NCBI GenBank assembly: GCA_020723325.1
Contig: DYJD01000010.1
Coordinates: 162,466-226,465 of the forward strand
Length of the DNA stretch: 64,000 bases
Direction: 5' to 3'
Origin: Desulfosudis oleivorans
GTDB lineage: Bacteria; Desulfobacterota; Desulfobacteria; Desulfobacterales; SURF-7
A model generated the notes under the pieces. That model was not told where the DNA came from. It searched no databases and saw nothing but the letters and a program-made list of their open reading frames with translations. Shown piece after piece: positions 1-8,132 of this stretch. The stretch's first letter is position 1, and each line of letters starts with the position of its first letter. A program made the position numbers and the translations under genes.

Positions 1-516
1 AATATCAACCGAACGAATAGTTCTGGCAGAGCCAAACCTGAATTCTGGAAAAATTACAAATGGTATATTCGAATACATGAGTTAAGAAGAGCTAGGTTTT
101 TTGATAATAATCCAGATACAAGTTTTCAAACGTTTTTCAAACAACTTTTCATATTACCCTATATTAAGCCTAGAATAATAGCCGAATTGTCTATGGAAAG
201 GTATAATTATATTATACGCGTAGAGAATTTACAGGAAGATTTTTCTGCTGTATTAAAGAAAATGGGCATACAACAGGTCCAACCGGTTCGCTCCTACAAC
301 GTATCAACCAGGCAAGAATTAGATTTGGATGAATATTATCCTGAAGAGTTGCGTAAAAAAGCTGTAAGAATATTAGGTCCGATGATGAACTTTATGGGGT
401 ATAATTTTCCTGAAACCTGGAATGTAAAACGAATACCGGCCAGCAGCAGATTGTATTTTAGCATTTTGAAACCTGCTGCAAAGTTTTTTTGGAATTATAT
501 TAGCTATGCAAAGTAA
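1..516 (+). CDS. Sulfotransferase family protein, C-terminal part (5' end outside the window)
   Basis: The frame is open from base 1 to the TAA at 514-516, so only the last 171 residues are visible. The tail carries the typical ending of Sulfotransfer_2-type proteins: YNYIIRVENLQEDFSAVLKK (a conserved arginine-glutamate-leucine stretch before the last helices), then EYYPEELRKKAVRILGPMM and a closing MGYNFPETW. These enzymes move sulfate from PAPS onto polysaccharides or lipids. The PAPS-binding loops would be upstream of the window. A sugar-phosphate transferase and other surface-polymer genes lie downstream, so modification of an exopolysaccharide is likely. The family call is fairly secure; the substrate is unknown. 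Confidence 0.75.
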   Translation, partial: NINRTNSSGRAKPEFWKNYKWYIRIHELRRARFFDNNPDTSFQTFFKQLFILPYIKPRIIAELSMERYNYIIRVENLQEDFSAVLKKMGIQQVQPVRSYNVSTRQELDLDEYYPEELRKKAVRILGPMMNFMGYNFPETWNVKRIPASSRLYFSILKPAAKFFWNYISYAK

Positions 517-540
517 GGAGCTTGGAAAGGGGAATGCTGT

Positions 541-569
541 AGCGTTGTTCCGCTTTGATGCGGGACGCT
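541..569 (+). terminator. Possible transcription terminator after the sulfotransferase gene
   Basis: A hairpin lies 25 bases after the stop codon: AGC at 541-543 pairs with GCT at 567-569, and GTTCCGC at 547-553 pairs with GCGGGAC at 560-566 around a TTTGAT loop, with a three-base bulge. The following bases are A/T-rich but there is no clean run of T, so this is only a plausible terminator. Confidence 0.3.
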
Positions 570-756
570 GAATAAAAATTTATACGTTCGACTTTAAAAT
601 CAGTCTGAATCTGCTTTTTCAGGGCGGCAGATGAGTTGCAAAAGGATTATTAAACGACTTGCTTATAGGCGATAACCCATAAGGATTAAGCTGACCTAAG
701 GCACGAAGGTCAGAATCGGAATATGATTATGACAAACAATATAAAAATGAGATGCC

Positions 757-1668
757 ATGAATCGGATGCAAAATAAAGTCTGCGTGGTGACGGGAGCGAC
801 TTCGGGTATTGGGAAAGCCGCAGCAATCGGACTGGGTAAGGCCGGTGCGGATGTTATCGTGATTGGAAGAAACCGTGCCAGGGGAAAACATGTTATAAAC
901 CACATTCGATCAAACCCATCTGGCGGAAAAGCAAGGTTCATGGAATGCGATCTCTCCAGCCAGCGACAGGTCAGGGAGCTTTCGGAAGCGATTCATATGG
1001 TTGTAGGACGGGTGGATGTTCTGGTGAATAATGCGGGCGCAAATTTTGATTCCTTTCAGACAAGCGAGGAAAACATCGAGATGACCTTTGCGACCAACCA
1101 TCTGAGTCATTTCCTGCTGACGGCGCTGCTGATGGATTTGCTGATGAAAGCCTCCGGGCAGGCATCCGAGGCACGTGTGATCTCAGTGGCCGGTGAAAGC
1201 CATCGAAATCTGAGCGGCGAGTATGAGCGGTATTTGACTTTGGAGGGCTTTGACCGCAGAATTGCAAAACGCAACTCAAAGCTGGCTAACCTGATGTTTA
1301 CATATGAATTGTCGGAACGGATTCAGGGGACCGGAATTACAGCGAATGCGCTTCATCCCGGGGCCGTTGCCACCCGGTTGGGAAGAAACAACGGCTTGCT
1401 GAGCTGGATGAGGCATATCGGGATACATGTATTAAAACGGAACCTGATTTCCCCCAAAAAAGGCGCGGATACAGCGATTTACCTGGCGGTTTCCCCGGAT
1501 GTGAAGGGAGTCTCTGGCAAGTATTTCGACAAACGAAAACCGGTGGATTCCTCTCCGGAATCACGAAACAAAAAGGCTATGCAACACCTATGGGAATTGA
1601 GCCTCCAGATGACTTCTCTTACAGAAGCGGAAATGGAAGGTGGCTGGAGGTTTTTCAAGCCACGCTAA
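757..1668 (+). CDS. Short-chain dehydrogenase/reductase family protein with altered active site
   Basis: 303 residues with the Rossmann start TGATSGIGKAAA (near residue 12), the NNAG motif (near 91) and a retinol-dehydrogenase-like second half (NSKLANLMFTYEL, then ALHPGAVATRL). In relatives the catalytic motif is YxxxK just before LAN; here the triplet at 1267 encodes lysine, giving K171-R-N-S-K175. The usual VSS serine strand reads VISVAG, so the catalytic serine also seems lost. NAD(P) binding looks intact. The protein may be inactive as a dehydrogenase, or it may have a different role such as binding or regulation. It stands alone, about 240 bases after the sulfotransferase end. The family call is firm; the substrate is unknown. 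Confidence 0.85.
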   Translation: MNRMQNKVCVVTGATSGIGKAAAIGLGKAGADVIVIGRNRARGKHVINHIRSNPSGGKARFMECDLSSQRQVRELSEAIHMVVGRVDVLVNNAGANFDSFQTSEENIEMTFATNHLSHFLLTALLMDLLMKASGQASEARVISVAGESHRNLSGEYERYLTLEGFDRRIAKRNSKLANLMFTYELSERIQGTGITANALHPGAVATRLGRNNGLLSWMRHIGIHVLKRNLISPKKGADTAIYLAVSPDVKGVSGKYFDKRKPVDSSPESRNKKAMQHLWELSLQMTSLTEAEMEGGWRFFKPR

Positions 1669-2171
1669 CCTGCTGACTTTGCGAATAGGAAATTCCGGAA
1701 GAATTCCATTTCTGAATAAACCCGGCCAGGATTGATCAAGGTGTTTTCGCCTCGTAGGGCTGAGAAATGCCCAGGGATCGAAAAGTTCTAACTGTTTGTG
1801 ATCTTTTATACGGATTATACTTTTACATTGTAAATGATTGATATTATTTGATTACAGCTATCACAGCAGTAAGAAAAAAGTAAGCGGAAAATGCATTAAA
1901 ATAAAATTATTTCATAATGTTATTTGATTGTTGCTTTTTACGATTCCATCAAAATTTAACATAAAAGATTTTCATTTCTGATATGGCCCTCTATGTGGCG
2001 CAAAAAATGCATATTTTTTTCTCAAAAGTATTGATTTGAATGATGTGATATTTGAGTAATTTCTGTTACTGTACTATCTATAATGATAAATATGATTGAA
2101 TATAGCAGATAATACAAAAGAAAGTAAAATGATGTGCTCTATTACAACTAATATTTATTTAGGAGGTTGAG
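1669..2171. other. Intergenic region, AT-rich, 0.5 kb
   Basis: No convincing gene. It holds a -24/-12 promoter match at 1996-2010 (listed separately) and long A/T runs. The remainder shows nothing I can name. Confidence 0.6.
1996..2010 (+). promoter_or_regulatory. Sigma54-type -24/-12 promoter match for the beta-helix gene
   Basis: TGGCGC-N5-ATGC has the GG and GC dinucleotides exactly 12 bases apart, as in the TGGCAC-N5-TTGC consensus, with one mismatch in each half. It lies about 160 bases before the start codon at 2172. Similar matches precede other envelope genes nearby, which strengthens the call. Confidence 0.5.
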
Positions 2172-3392
2172 ATGAAAGGGTTAAAAATAACAAGTTTTTC
2201 AACTTTCGTAATTATTTTTTTAACAATTGCGCATGCAGATGCTGTAACTATCACTGCAACGAGTTGCTCCCAGGTGGATGTACAGGCAGCTATTAATTCA
2301 GCAAATGAAGGTGATACCGTTTATGTTCCAGCGGGTAGCTGTACTTGGAAAACCAAGGTTACTATTAGTAAAGGAATCATATTGCAGGGAGCTGGAATAG
2401 ATCAGACAACCATTGTAGACAATGTACCCACAGCAGTTGGACAATCCGGGAAAGAAGCTCTTCTGATAGCGGTAAATTCCGGAACTGCGCCAAGAGTTAC
2501 CGGATTCACTTTTTCGGATACTGGGTCATATTATAATTATCTTGGTACAGTATTAGTAACCGGAAGTGTTAATGGCTTCAGGATAGATCATTGCAAATTT
2601 TTAGGCTGTAATTCAAGGGGGGTATCGGTAACTACTCCGGCATCCGGATTAATAGATAATTGTCAGTTTATTAATATTGCTGGCCAAGGCGTATTTATTC
2701 GACCGCTATCATCTCAGTCTGATAGCATATGGGCAACTGAAACGCATCTTGGCGGGGGTGATGCCGTATATATTGAAGACTGTACATTTAATTATGAAAA
2801 GGTTGAACCCGCACTTGATGGGGAATATGGTGCAAAAATGGTTTTCCGCCATAATACCCTCATAAATTCCTGGATTCTTTGCCACGGCTATGAAAGCAAC
2901 CGTTCAACCTTACGGTTCGAAGCATATGATAATAGCTTCAGTCAGACGACATCCCTTTCTTCAACTGCAACAATTGTTTTTCGCGGAGGGACAGGGGTTA
3001 TTTTTAATAATGTTATAAAAGGGATATGGTTGTATCCACTCATGTTCAGAGATTATTGTGCATGTGGGAATAATGATGTGTGCAAGCACTCTGAATGTAC
3101 ATCCTACCCTTGCCCTGATCAAGTCGGGCGGTCATATAACCAAAAACATGAACCTTTATATCAATGGAATAATAAGTATAATGATAATCAGGTAACAGGC
3201 CACGTATTTGACTCCTGCGCGGAGGAAGATTTTTCTGTGAATTCTACAATTCAAGTAAATAGAGATTTTTTTAATGCGGTGAAAACGGGATACACCCCTT
3301 ATACTTATCCCCATCCATTGACTGAAGTGAAAGCACCCTCTCCATCAACAAAACCAGATCCACCTGTATTAACAATAGGTTCAGGTAGTTGA
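2172..3392 (+). CDS. Secreted right-handed beta-helix protein (pectate-lyase-like fold)
   Basis: 406 residues after a strong ribosome-binding site (AGGAGG, 6 bases before ATG). Residues 1-24 form a signal peptide ending near AHADA. Then comes a start typical of surface beta-helix proteins: a VQAAINSANEGDTVYVPAG stretch followed by ITISKGIILQGAG-type rungs. The middle holds repeated inward-facing turns (VTGFTFSD, FRIDHCKFLGC, GLIDNCQFIN, YIEDCTFNY), each about 22-25 residues apart. A cysteine-rich insertion (CACGNNDVCKHSECTSYPC) is near residue 295. No catalytic lyase or hydrolase motif can be identified, so I call the fold and not an enzyme. Its setting among exopolysaccharide genes suggests polysaccharide binding or modification outside the cell. 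Confidence 0.75.
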   Translation: MKGLKITSFSTFVIIFLTIAHADAVTITATSCSQVDVQAAINSANEGDTVYVPAGSCTWKTKVTISKGIILQGAGIDQTTIVDNVPTAVGQSGKEALLIAVNSGTAPRVTGFTFSDTGSYYNYLGTVLVTGSVNGFRIDHCKFLGCNSRGVSVTTPASGLIDNCQFINIAGQGVFIRPLSSQSDSIWATETHLGGGDAVYIEDCTFNYEKVEPALDGEYGAKMVFRHNTLINSWILCHGYESNRSTLRFEAYDNSFSQTTSLSSTATIVFRGGTGVIFNNVIKGIWLYPLMFRDYCACGNNDVCKHSECTSYPCPDQVGRSYNQKHEPLYQWNNKYNDNQVTGHVFDSCAEEDFSVNSTIQVNRDFFNAVKTGYTPYTYPHPLTEVKAPSPSTKPDPPVLTIGSGS

Positions 3393-3458
3393 TTTTAGAA
3401 AATCTGTTCTAAAGCTTTTGGTGTTAAGCCACTAAATGGCATATTAATAGATTCACTT

Positions 3459-3496
3459 AGCCCTTTAAAGCATGTTTCGCTTTAAAGGGCTTTTTT
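3459..3496 (+). terminator. Intrinsic terminator
   Basis: AGCCCTTTAAAGC (3459-3471) pairs perfectly with GCTTTAAAGGGCT (3479-3491) around a 7-base loop and is followed by a run of six T. It ends the beta-helix transcript. Confidence 0.9.
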
Positions 3497-3701
3497 CATG
3501 GTTCGAAACAGTATGAAAATTTTTCATTCTTGTGAATTATGGAAAAAATAAGATAGAAGAATAATAATCCAGAGGCAATATCGCAATAAATTTAAAGCCG
3601 TATGCTTAAATATACTATTGATGATAGATTCGCATACAGTTATCGATCATACCTTATCTTTTATTCGACAACTATGTCCTTTGATCAAATGTAATCATTC
3701 C

Positions 3702-3729
3702 TTGACCTCCAGTATTAACATGATTTAAT
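3702..3729 (+). promoter_or_regulatory. Sigma70-like promoter for the small membrane protein gene
   Basis: TTGACC at 3702-3707, 16 bases, then TTTAAT at 3724-3729. Both hexamers match five of six consensus bases. The start codon is at 3819. Confidence 0.4.
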
Positions 3730-3818
3730 TAATAATGATGTTGATTCTTAAGAAATCGGCATATCAATACAAAAAATTGGAACCGAGTTGAAATCTAATT
3801 ATCAGCGAAATCGAATAA

Positions 3819-4421
3819 ATGGGCATTATTGAGCATATATTGGTTAGGGTGCAATGGCGACCAGGTATAGGTGATCCAGATGTTATCGGTTGGGTCATCA
3901 CCACCTTTTATTTCCTATCCGCGATTCTTTGTTGGTATGCAGGGCAGGGCAGGTCGGCGAGCCGTCGGCAATCAGGTGAGCCAATTAAATCGAAATTATG
4001 GATTTGTTTATTTATTGTGATGATTTTTTTGGGAATCAACAAACAGCTCGACTTGCAAAAACTTCTTAGGGATCTTGGCAAAATTCTGGCCGAGGATGGT
4101 GGCTGGTATCATATGCGGCGGGAAGTTCAGTCGATATTCATTAGGGCTATGGCAGGTCTTGGTGCACTCTTTTTTGTAATCTTATGTTTGTATTTAAAAG
4201 GTTCCTGGCGTAACTATTGGATGGTTGCTTTGGGCGGGTTTTTATTAATCGCATTTATCGCAATAAGAGCGGCATCCTTTCATCATGTGGACTATATCTT
4301 CAGCAGATGGCGAATTATCGGCCCGTTCCGTATGAAATACGTATTGGAATTATCGGGTATTTTATGCATTGGGATGGGAGCCGCTCTGCGTCTTTTTCGC
4401 GAAAATCAGCAGGCAGGTTGA
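3819..4421 (+). CDS. Conserved-looking integral membrane protein, function unknown
   Basis: 200 residues with about five hydrophobic spans (roughly 24-42, 64-80, 110-128, 134-152 and 175-192). Between the second and third spans is a polar stretch, NKQLDLQ then GWYHMRREVQ, that looks like a conserved motif; I recall similar unannotated proteins but cannot name a family. No signal peptide and no catalytic motif. There is no clear ribosome-binding site before the ATG. It lies between a secreted beta-helix protein and the sugar-phosphate transferase, so a part in envelope polymer assembly is possible but not shown. A palindromic element begins 10 bases after its stop. Confidence 0.7.
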   Translation: MGIIEHILVRVQWRPGIGDPDVIGWVITTFYFLSAILCWYAGQGRSASRRQSGEPIKSKLWICLFIVMIFLGINKQLDLQKLLRDLGKILAEDGGWYHMRREVQSIFIRAMAGLGALFFVILCLYLKGSWRNYWMVALGGFLLIAFIAIRAASFHHVDYIFSRWRIIGPFRMKYVLELSGILCIGMGAALRLFRENQQAG

Positions 4422-4430
4422 GCAATTTCC

Positions 4431-4512
4431 GGCCTTGGTCATCGTTTTGGCCTTATCGCGGTTGGAAGTCGCTCCCACAATGGAGGATGGCCGAAACGAT
4501 GATATCAAGGCC
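4431..4512 (+). repeat. Palindromic intergenic element, copy A of four
   Basis: About 82 bp. The outer arms GGCCTTGGTCATCGTTTTGG (from 4431) and its near-complement ending AACGATGATATCAAGGCC (to 4512) enclose a centre containing GGTTGGAAGTCGCTCCCACA. Related copies are at 8047-8125 (degenerate), 42072-42151, and inverted at 44990-45067. It starts 10 bases after a stop codon. Confidence 0.85.
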
Positions 4513-4741
4513 CAATTGCCGATAAAAATCATCAGACTGAAGTCCGAAGGTTTTTTTGTTTGAATCATCCTGTATCGTTGCGAAAATAATTGACCATCTT
4601 TAGGGGGTAGTTTGGAATATATGTGTAATATATTTCATAATAGTTTGGTAAATCGTTTCTTGTCGATGCTGTGTAAATAACTCACTAAGCATAACTATAT
4701 AAAATATCATAGAAAAAATATTTTAGTACGATTGTGTCTTT

Positions 4742-4756
4742 AGGTATATTAATTGC
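4742..4756 (+). promoter_or_regulatory. Sigma54-type promoter match for the sugar-phosphate transferase
   Basis: AGGTAT-N5-TTGC has GG and GC 12 bases apart and a perfect -12 element; the -24 element has T instead of C. It lies about 90 bases before the start at 4846. Confidence 0.4.
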
Positions 4757-4845
4757 TTATATATTTTAATCCATCAAGATGGCCTTTAAACTGAAACCAA
4801 TTATTAAAAACTATCGCCGTGTATACAGGTATGGAAGAGGTTAAA

Positions 4846-6531
4846 ATGACAGAAGTAACTATCGGTGCAGAACCGCTGAATTTTTCGCATGCATTGAAAA
4901 TTCAGGGAAAAGTATCGAACTATAAAATGTTGGGGAATCAATTTTCCCGATATCAACTTGCGCTATTCATATTAGATCTCGCCGTAGTGTGCGTCTCCTT
5001 TTACGGATGCATATTTCTTTCACGGCACAATTCGGATATTTGGACTAATCCGTATCAAGCTTTGGCTGTTGCGGTGCTTGCGATAATTATCATTCCATTC
5101 CTGCAGACATTCAATCTATACAGCTACCATAATTTATTTTCCAAATCACAGCATTTTGTATGTGTTGCGAAGTCATTTGTTTGGAATTCAATGGTTTATT
5201 GTATTATATGTTTTTTATATATGTGGCCCAGGCTGTTTGAATCCAGTTCCATTTTGCTGGGCGGGCCTTTAATGGCAATGGCAATTGGAATATTGCTATT
5301 GTCAAAATATCTTGGTGATTATTTGCTGCATTTCATGAAATCGATGGGACTCGCCCTGATCGCCATCGGTTTCATCGGCTTCATTGTCGGAAAGGAAAAA
5401 CCATTTATTCTTGAGCATGAAATGCTGCTTGTCGTTTGTATTTTGTCAGCCTATGCGTTGCTGCTGATGAATCGGTATTTTTGGATTTACATTATATTCA
5501 ACAGAATAATGCGTTCTTCTTTCAGACGTCAACTGCTGATATTAGGCACAAACGAGCAAGCTGAAAAAATCGCCAACCATATCATTATGTATAATGCACC
5601 TTTCTGGGTAGCAGGAACCATTGGAATCGGGAACGATGCCATAAACACCCAAATTCCAAAACACTGTTTGGGTACAATACATGAATTGCCAAGTATAATT
5701 GAAAAAAACAAGATCAGCGAAATCATTATTACCGATGAGAAAATCGCCAAGCAAACTTTGATTGTGATACTGGATTATTGCGCCGCTATCGGTATGAATG
5801 TATGGTTCCCGCCAAATTTATTGAAAATTATTGATATCAAATTGTATATTGATCAATTCTGCGGAGTTCCAATGATTTGTATGTGCTCACAAAAAAATGT
5901 TTGGCTGTTTAACAAATTGAAGCATACGTTCGATGCGCTCATCACCCTGCCTATCTTTCTATTGCAACTCCCAATCTTTTTTGCGATTTCAATTGCAATC
6001 AAGATCGATTCAAAAGGTCCCGCCTTTTATAAGACAAAAGCGATTGGAAAGAGCGGTTTGCCTTTTACCATGTATAAATTTCGATCCATGCGAGTCCATA
6101 ACGACAGCGATATTCACAAAACATATGTGACAAAATTGATCAAAGGCGAGATAGGCAATAGCGAAGATAAAACACAACCATTAAAAATCACTAATGACCC
6201 CCGTGTTACACGTGTCGGTAAATGGATCAGAAAAACAAGCCTTGATGAATTGCCCCAATTGCTAAATGTATTGAAGGGGGATATGAGTTTGGTCGGACCG
6301 CGGCCTTGTCTGCCTTATGAATTTGAGATTTATAAAGATTGGCACAAGAAGCGAACGATGGTGCGGCCGGGAATCACCGGGCTGTGGCAAGTCACCGGAA
6401 GGAGTGAGGTTTCCTTCGAAGACATGATTCTTCTGGATTTATATTATGTTTATAATCGAAAATTTTTGTTGGATTTCAGTATATTGTTTGAAACTATTTT
6501 TGTCGTCTTCCGGAAACAAGGCGCATATTGA
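4846..6531 (+). CDS. Undecaprenyl-phosphate sugar-1-phosphate transferase (exopolysaccharide initiation)
   Basis: 561 residues. I chose ATG 4846 because GGAAGAGG precedes it; an upstream GTG at 4819 and ATG at 4831 are in frame. The N-terminal half has several membrane spans (about residues 35-210) and a CoA-binding/NAD-like region (residues ~225-330, starting [19 protein letters not shown]). The C-terminal half is the bacterial sugar-transferase domain: a membrane span, then [46 protein letters not shown] and [14 protein letters not shown]. This is the WcaJ/EpsB-like architecture that attaches the first sugar phosphate to the lipid carrier at the inner membrane. It probably starts synthesis of the polymer served by the neighbouring envelope genes. 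Confidence 0.92.
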   Translation: MTEVTIGAEPLNFSHALKIQGKVSNYKMLGNQFSRYQLALFILDLAVVCVSFYGCIFLSRHNSDIWTNPYQALAVAVLAIIIIPFLQTFNLYSYHNLFSKSQHFVCVAKSFVWNSMVYCIICFLYMWPRLFESSSILLGGPLMAMAIGILLLSKYLGDYLLHFMKSMGLALIAIGFIGFIVGKEKPFILEHEMLLVVCILSAYALLLMNRYFWIYIIFNRIMRSSFRRQLLILGTNEQAEKIANHIIMYNAPFWVAGTIGIGNDAINTQIPKHCLGTIHELPSIIEKNKISEIIITDEKIAKQTLIVILDYCAAIGMNVWFPPNLLKIIDIKLYIDQFCGVPMICMCSQKNVWLFNKLKHTFDALITLPIFLLQLPIFFAISIAIKIDSKGPAFYKTKAIGKSGLPFTMYKFRSMRVHNDSDIHKTYVTKLIKGEIGNSEDKTQPLKITNDPRVTRVGKWIRKTSLDELPQLLNVLKGDMSLVGPRPCLPYEFEIYKDWHKKRTMVRPGITGLWQVTGRSEVSFEDMILLDLYYVYNRKFLLDFSILFETIFVVFRKQGAY

Positions 6532-6863
6532 AAAAAAATACAAGTAGTGGAAAGCAACGGCAGGCGAACAAGCAGTCAGTCTGGATGAAGAAAAAGCGAT
6601 CCGGGACACGATATCAACAATGCGCATGAGTTTGCTTTGGAAGCGCCGGATTGAATTTTGTATCAATCTACAACAAGGTACACCCCGTCTCTGACGGGTG
6701 ACTCGCAGAGTTTGACATTTACGGGAATAAAAAAAAGGAAGTCTCGATTCTAAATCAATTCAAGTTCAAGAAAAGGTGACTTTATATGTGACTCCGTTAT
6801 ACCATAAAAAAGCAGAGCCGATTTTTCGGCTCTGCTTTTTTTTACATGGATTTTTTCAAAATC
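6532..6863. other. Intergenic region between convergent genes
   Basis: Apart from the bidirectional terminator at 6805-6846, no gene, repeat or promoter can be supported here. Confidence 0.6.
6805..6846. terminator. Bidirectional intrinsic terminator
   Basis: AAAAAAGCAGAGCCG pairs with CGGCTCTGCTTTTTT around ATTTTT. A-runs on the left and T-runs on the right let it serve both the sugar transferase (plus) and the PEP-CTERM gene (minus). Confidence 0.9.
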
Positions 6864-7586
6864 TTATCTTTTCATTTTGTTGCGGCAGGCACTTGCAAGT
6901 CCTACTAAGCCACTGCCCAAAAGAAGAAGGATAGTGGCCGGTTCAGGCACATTGTGGGGTGGAGGCGCCTTCTCATCGATATAAAACATATCCATGCCAA
7001 AGCAATCGACTTTGTTGGCTGCGGTAATCAAGACATATGCGACTGCATTAAAGTCTGAGCCCAGGAAGACCTGAGGATTCGTTCCGGTCCAACCCCAATC
7101 ATCAGGAGGTAGTAAAACCGCTGATCCGATTGGGTTATTGGCTGCGTCATAACCGGCTATATAAGCCAGCTCATTGCCGGAAGCCAGCCAACCACCGACA
7201 TCCGTGTTGGAGGTCAATTCAAAATAATTGATGTCGAACAAGGAATTGTCGGTTTTGTAGATTTTAATGGCCGTCAGATCGCCAAAATTGCCGGTGGCCC
7301 AATGGCCATGGATCACGTCGTTGTTTCCCCCGTAATAGTTCCCGATAATGGAAGTGAATGAATTGTTGGGGTCTGGGACCGAAGCTTCAATGAAATCCAG
7401 AATAAAGCCGTCCTCTTCGTATTTATCCACATCAGAAAAGGTTTGAAAAGTATCCGTGGTGTAAGTCGTCGCGCTGTTATTGAGATATACAGTCCCGCCA
7501 GTAAAATCAATAATTACGGCATTCGCAGGACCGGTCAATAATAAAAAAAGCAAAACAGTGGTTAAAGCAACCATTTTTGACTTCAT
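6864..7586 (-). CDS. PEP-CTERM sorting-domain surface protein
   Basis: 240 residues with a signal peptide (residues 1-23, cleavage after GPANA), an acidic, aromatic secreted domain with DFTGGTVY and DLTAIKIYKTDN stretches, and a C-terminal tail VPEPATILLLLGSGLVGLAS followed by CRNKMKR. The VPEP motif, hydrophobic span and basic end are the exosortase recognition signal, so the protein should be processed by an exosortase and placed in the extracellular matrix. No exosortase is encoded in the window. The start is supported by GAGGAGG just upstream. A sigma54-type promoter lies about 230 bases upstream. Its molecular role is unknown. Confidence 0.9.
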   Translation of the reverse strand: MKSKMVALTTVLLFLLLTGPANAVIIDFTGGTVYLNNSATTYTTDTFQTFSDVDKYEEDGFILDFIEASVPDPNNSFTSIIGNYYGGNNDVIHGHWATGNFGDLTAIKIYKTDNSLFDINYFELTSNTDVGGWLASGNELAYIAGYDAANNPIGSAVLLPPDDWGWTGTNPQVFLGSDFNAVAYVLITAANKVDCFGMDMFYIDEKAPPPHNVPEPATILLLLGSGLVGLASACRNKMKR

Positions 7587-7815
7587 AGCAATCTCCTCCT
7601 CTGTGAAAGATATTTATTTTAGGGTAATCTCCTCAGTTTAACACGCAATGTATGAGTAGCACCTCCTTTCATATATTAAGAAGTTGAAAATATGCCAAAG
7701 CCCTGCCGATAATAAAGAAACATCTTGTTATAAAAAAACAGATAATGAATACAAAATCATTATAATAGTTTTGATTGAATTTTTTATTGTGATTGTACTA
7801 AAGATGAAGCGTTAA

Positions 7816-7830
7816 GCAATTATTATGCCC
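7816..7830 (-). promoter_or_regulatory. Sigma54-type promoter for the PEP-CTERM gene
   Basis: On the minus strand GGGCAT-N5-TTGC matches TGGCAC-N5-TTGC with correct 12-base spacing and a perfect -12 element. PEP-CTERM genes are known in several bacteria to depend on sigma54 and the PrsK/PrsR two-component system, which fits. The predicted leader is about 220 bases. Confidence 0.6.
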
Positions 7831-8046
7831 AAAAGCTTTATTTGCTTTTTAAGGTAATTTATATTGTATTTTTAGATGGATATATTATTTTAACTTGGAT
7901 CCGGCTTGTGATAATCTGTGGTATGTATGTATGCAATTACATAATATTGGTACAATTATCCAATTTATTTCACACTTAGAATCCGCGCATATGGCTGCTC
8001 ATTGGATATGATTGCACATGAAAAAATGCTATGTTTTGAAATGGGA

Positions 8047-8125
8047 TTCTTGGAAACTGTTTTACCCATATCGGGGTTTAAAGTCGTTCCTGCGTTTGAG
8101 GATGGCCAAAGTGATGATCAAGGCT
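8047..8125 (+). repeat. Palindromic intergenic element, copy B (degenerate)
   Basis: Aligns along its length with copy A: CTTGG near 8049, AAGTCGTTCC in the centre, and GAGGATGGCC followed by GATGATCAAGGC on the right. It ends 8 bases from the stop codon of the minus-strand beta-helix/PKD gene. Confidence 0.65.
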
Positions 8126-8132
8126 GAAATAA

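Larger units (their letters stand above)
3393..3818. other. Intergenic region with terminator and promoter
   Basis: Contains the intrinsic terminator of the beta-helix gene (3459-3496) and a sigma70-like promoter (3702-3729). The bases between are AT-rich and show no coding or repeat signal. Confidence 0.6.
4422..4845. other. Intergenic region with palindromic element and promoter
   Basis: Holds the palindromic element at 4431-4512 and a -24/-12 promoter match at 4742-4756. The remaining AT-rich sequence has no recognisable gene. Confidence 0.6.
7587..8132. other. Intergenic region with promoter and palindromic element
   Basis: Contains the long leader and -24/-12 promoter of the PEP-CTERM gene (7816-7830, minus strand) and a degenerate palindromic element (8047-8125). 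Otherwise AT-rich with no gene. Confidence 0.6.

Noticed and set aside
2172..3392. Naming the beta-helix protein a pectate lyase
   Set aside because: Only the fold is supported; catalytic arginine/calcium-site motifs of pectate lyases could not be identified.
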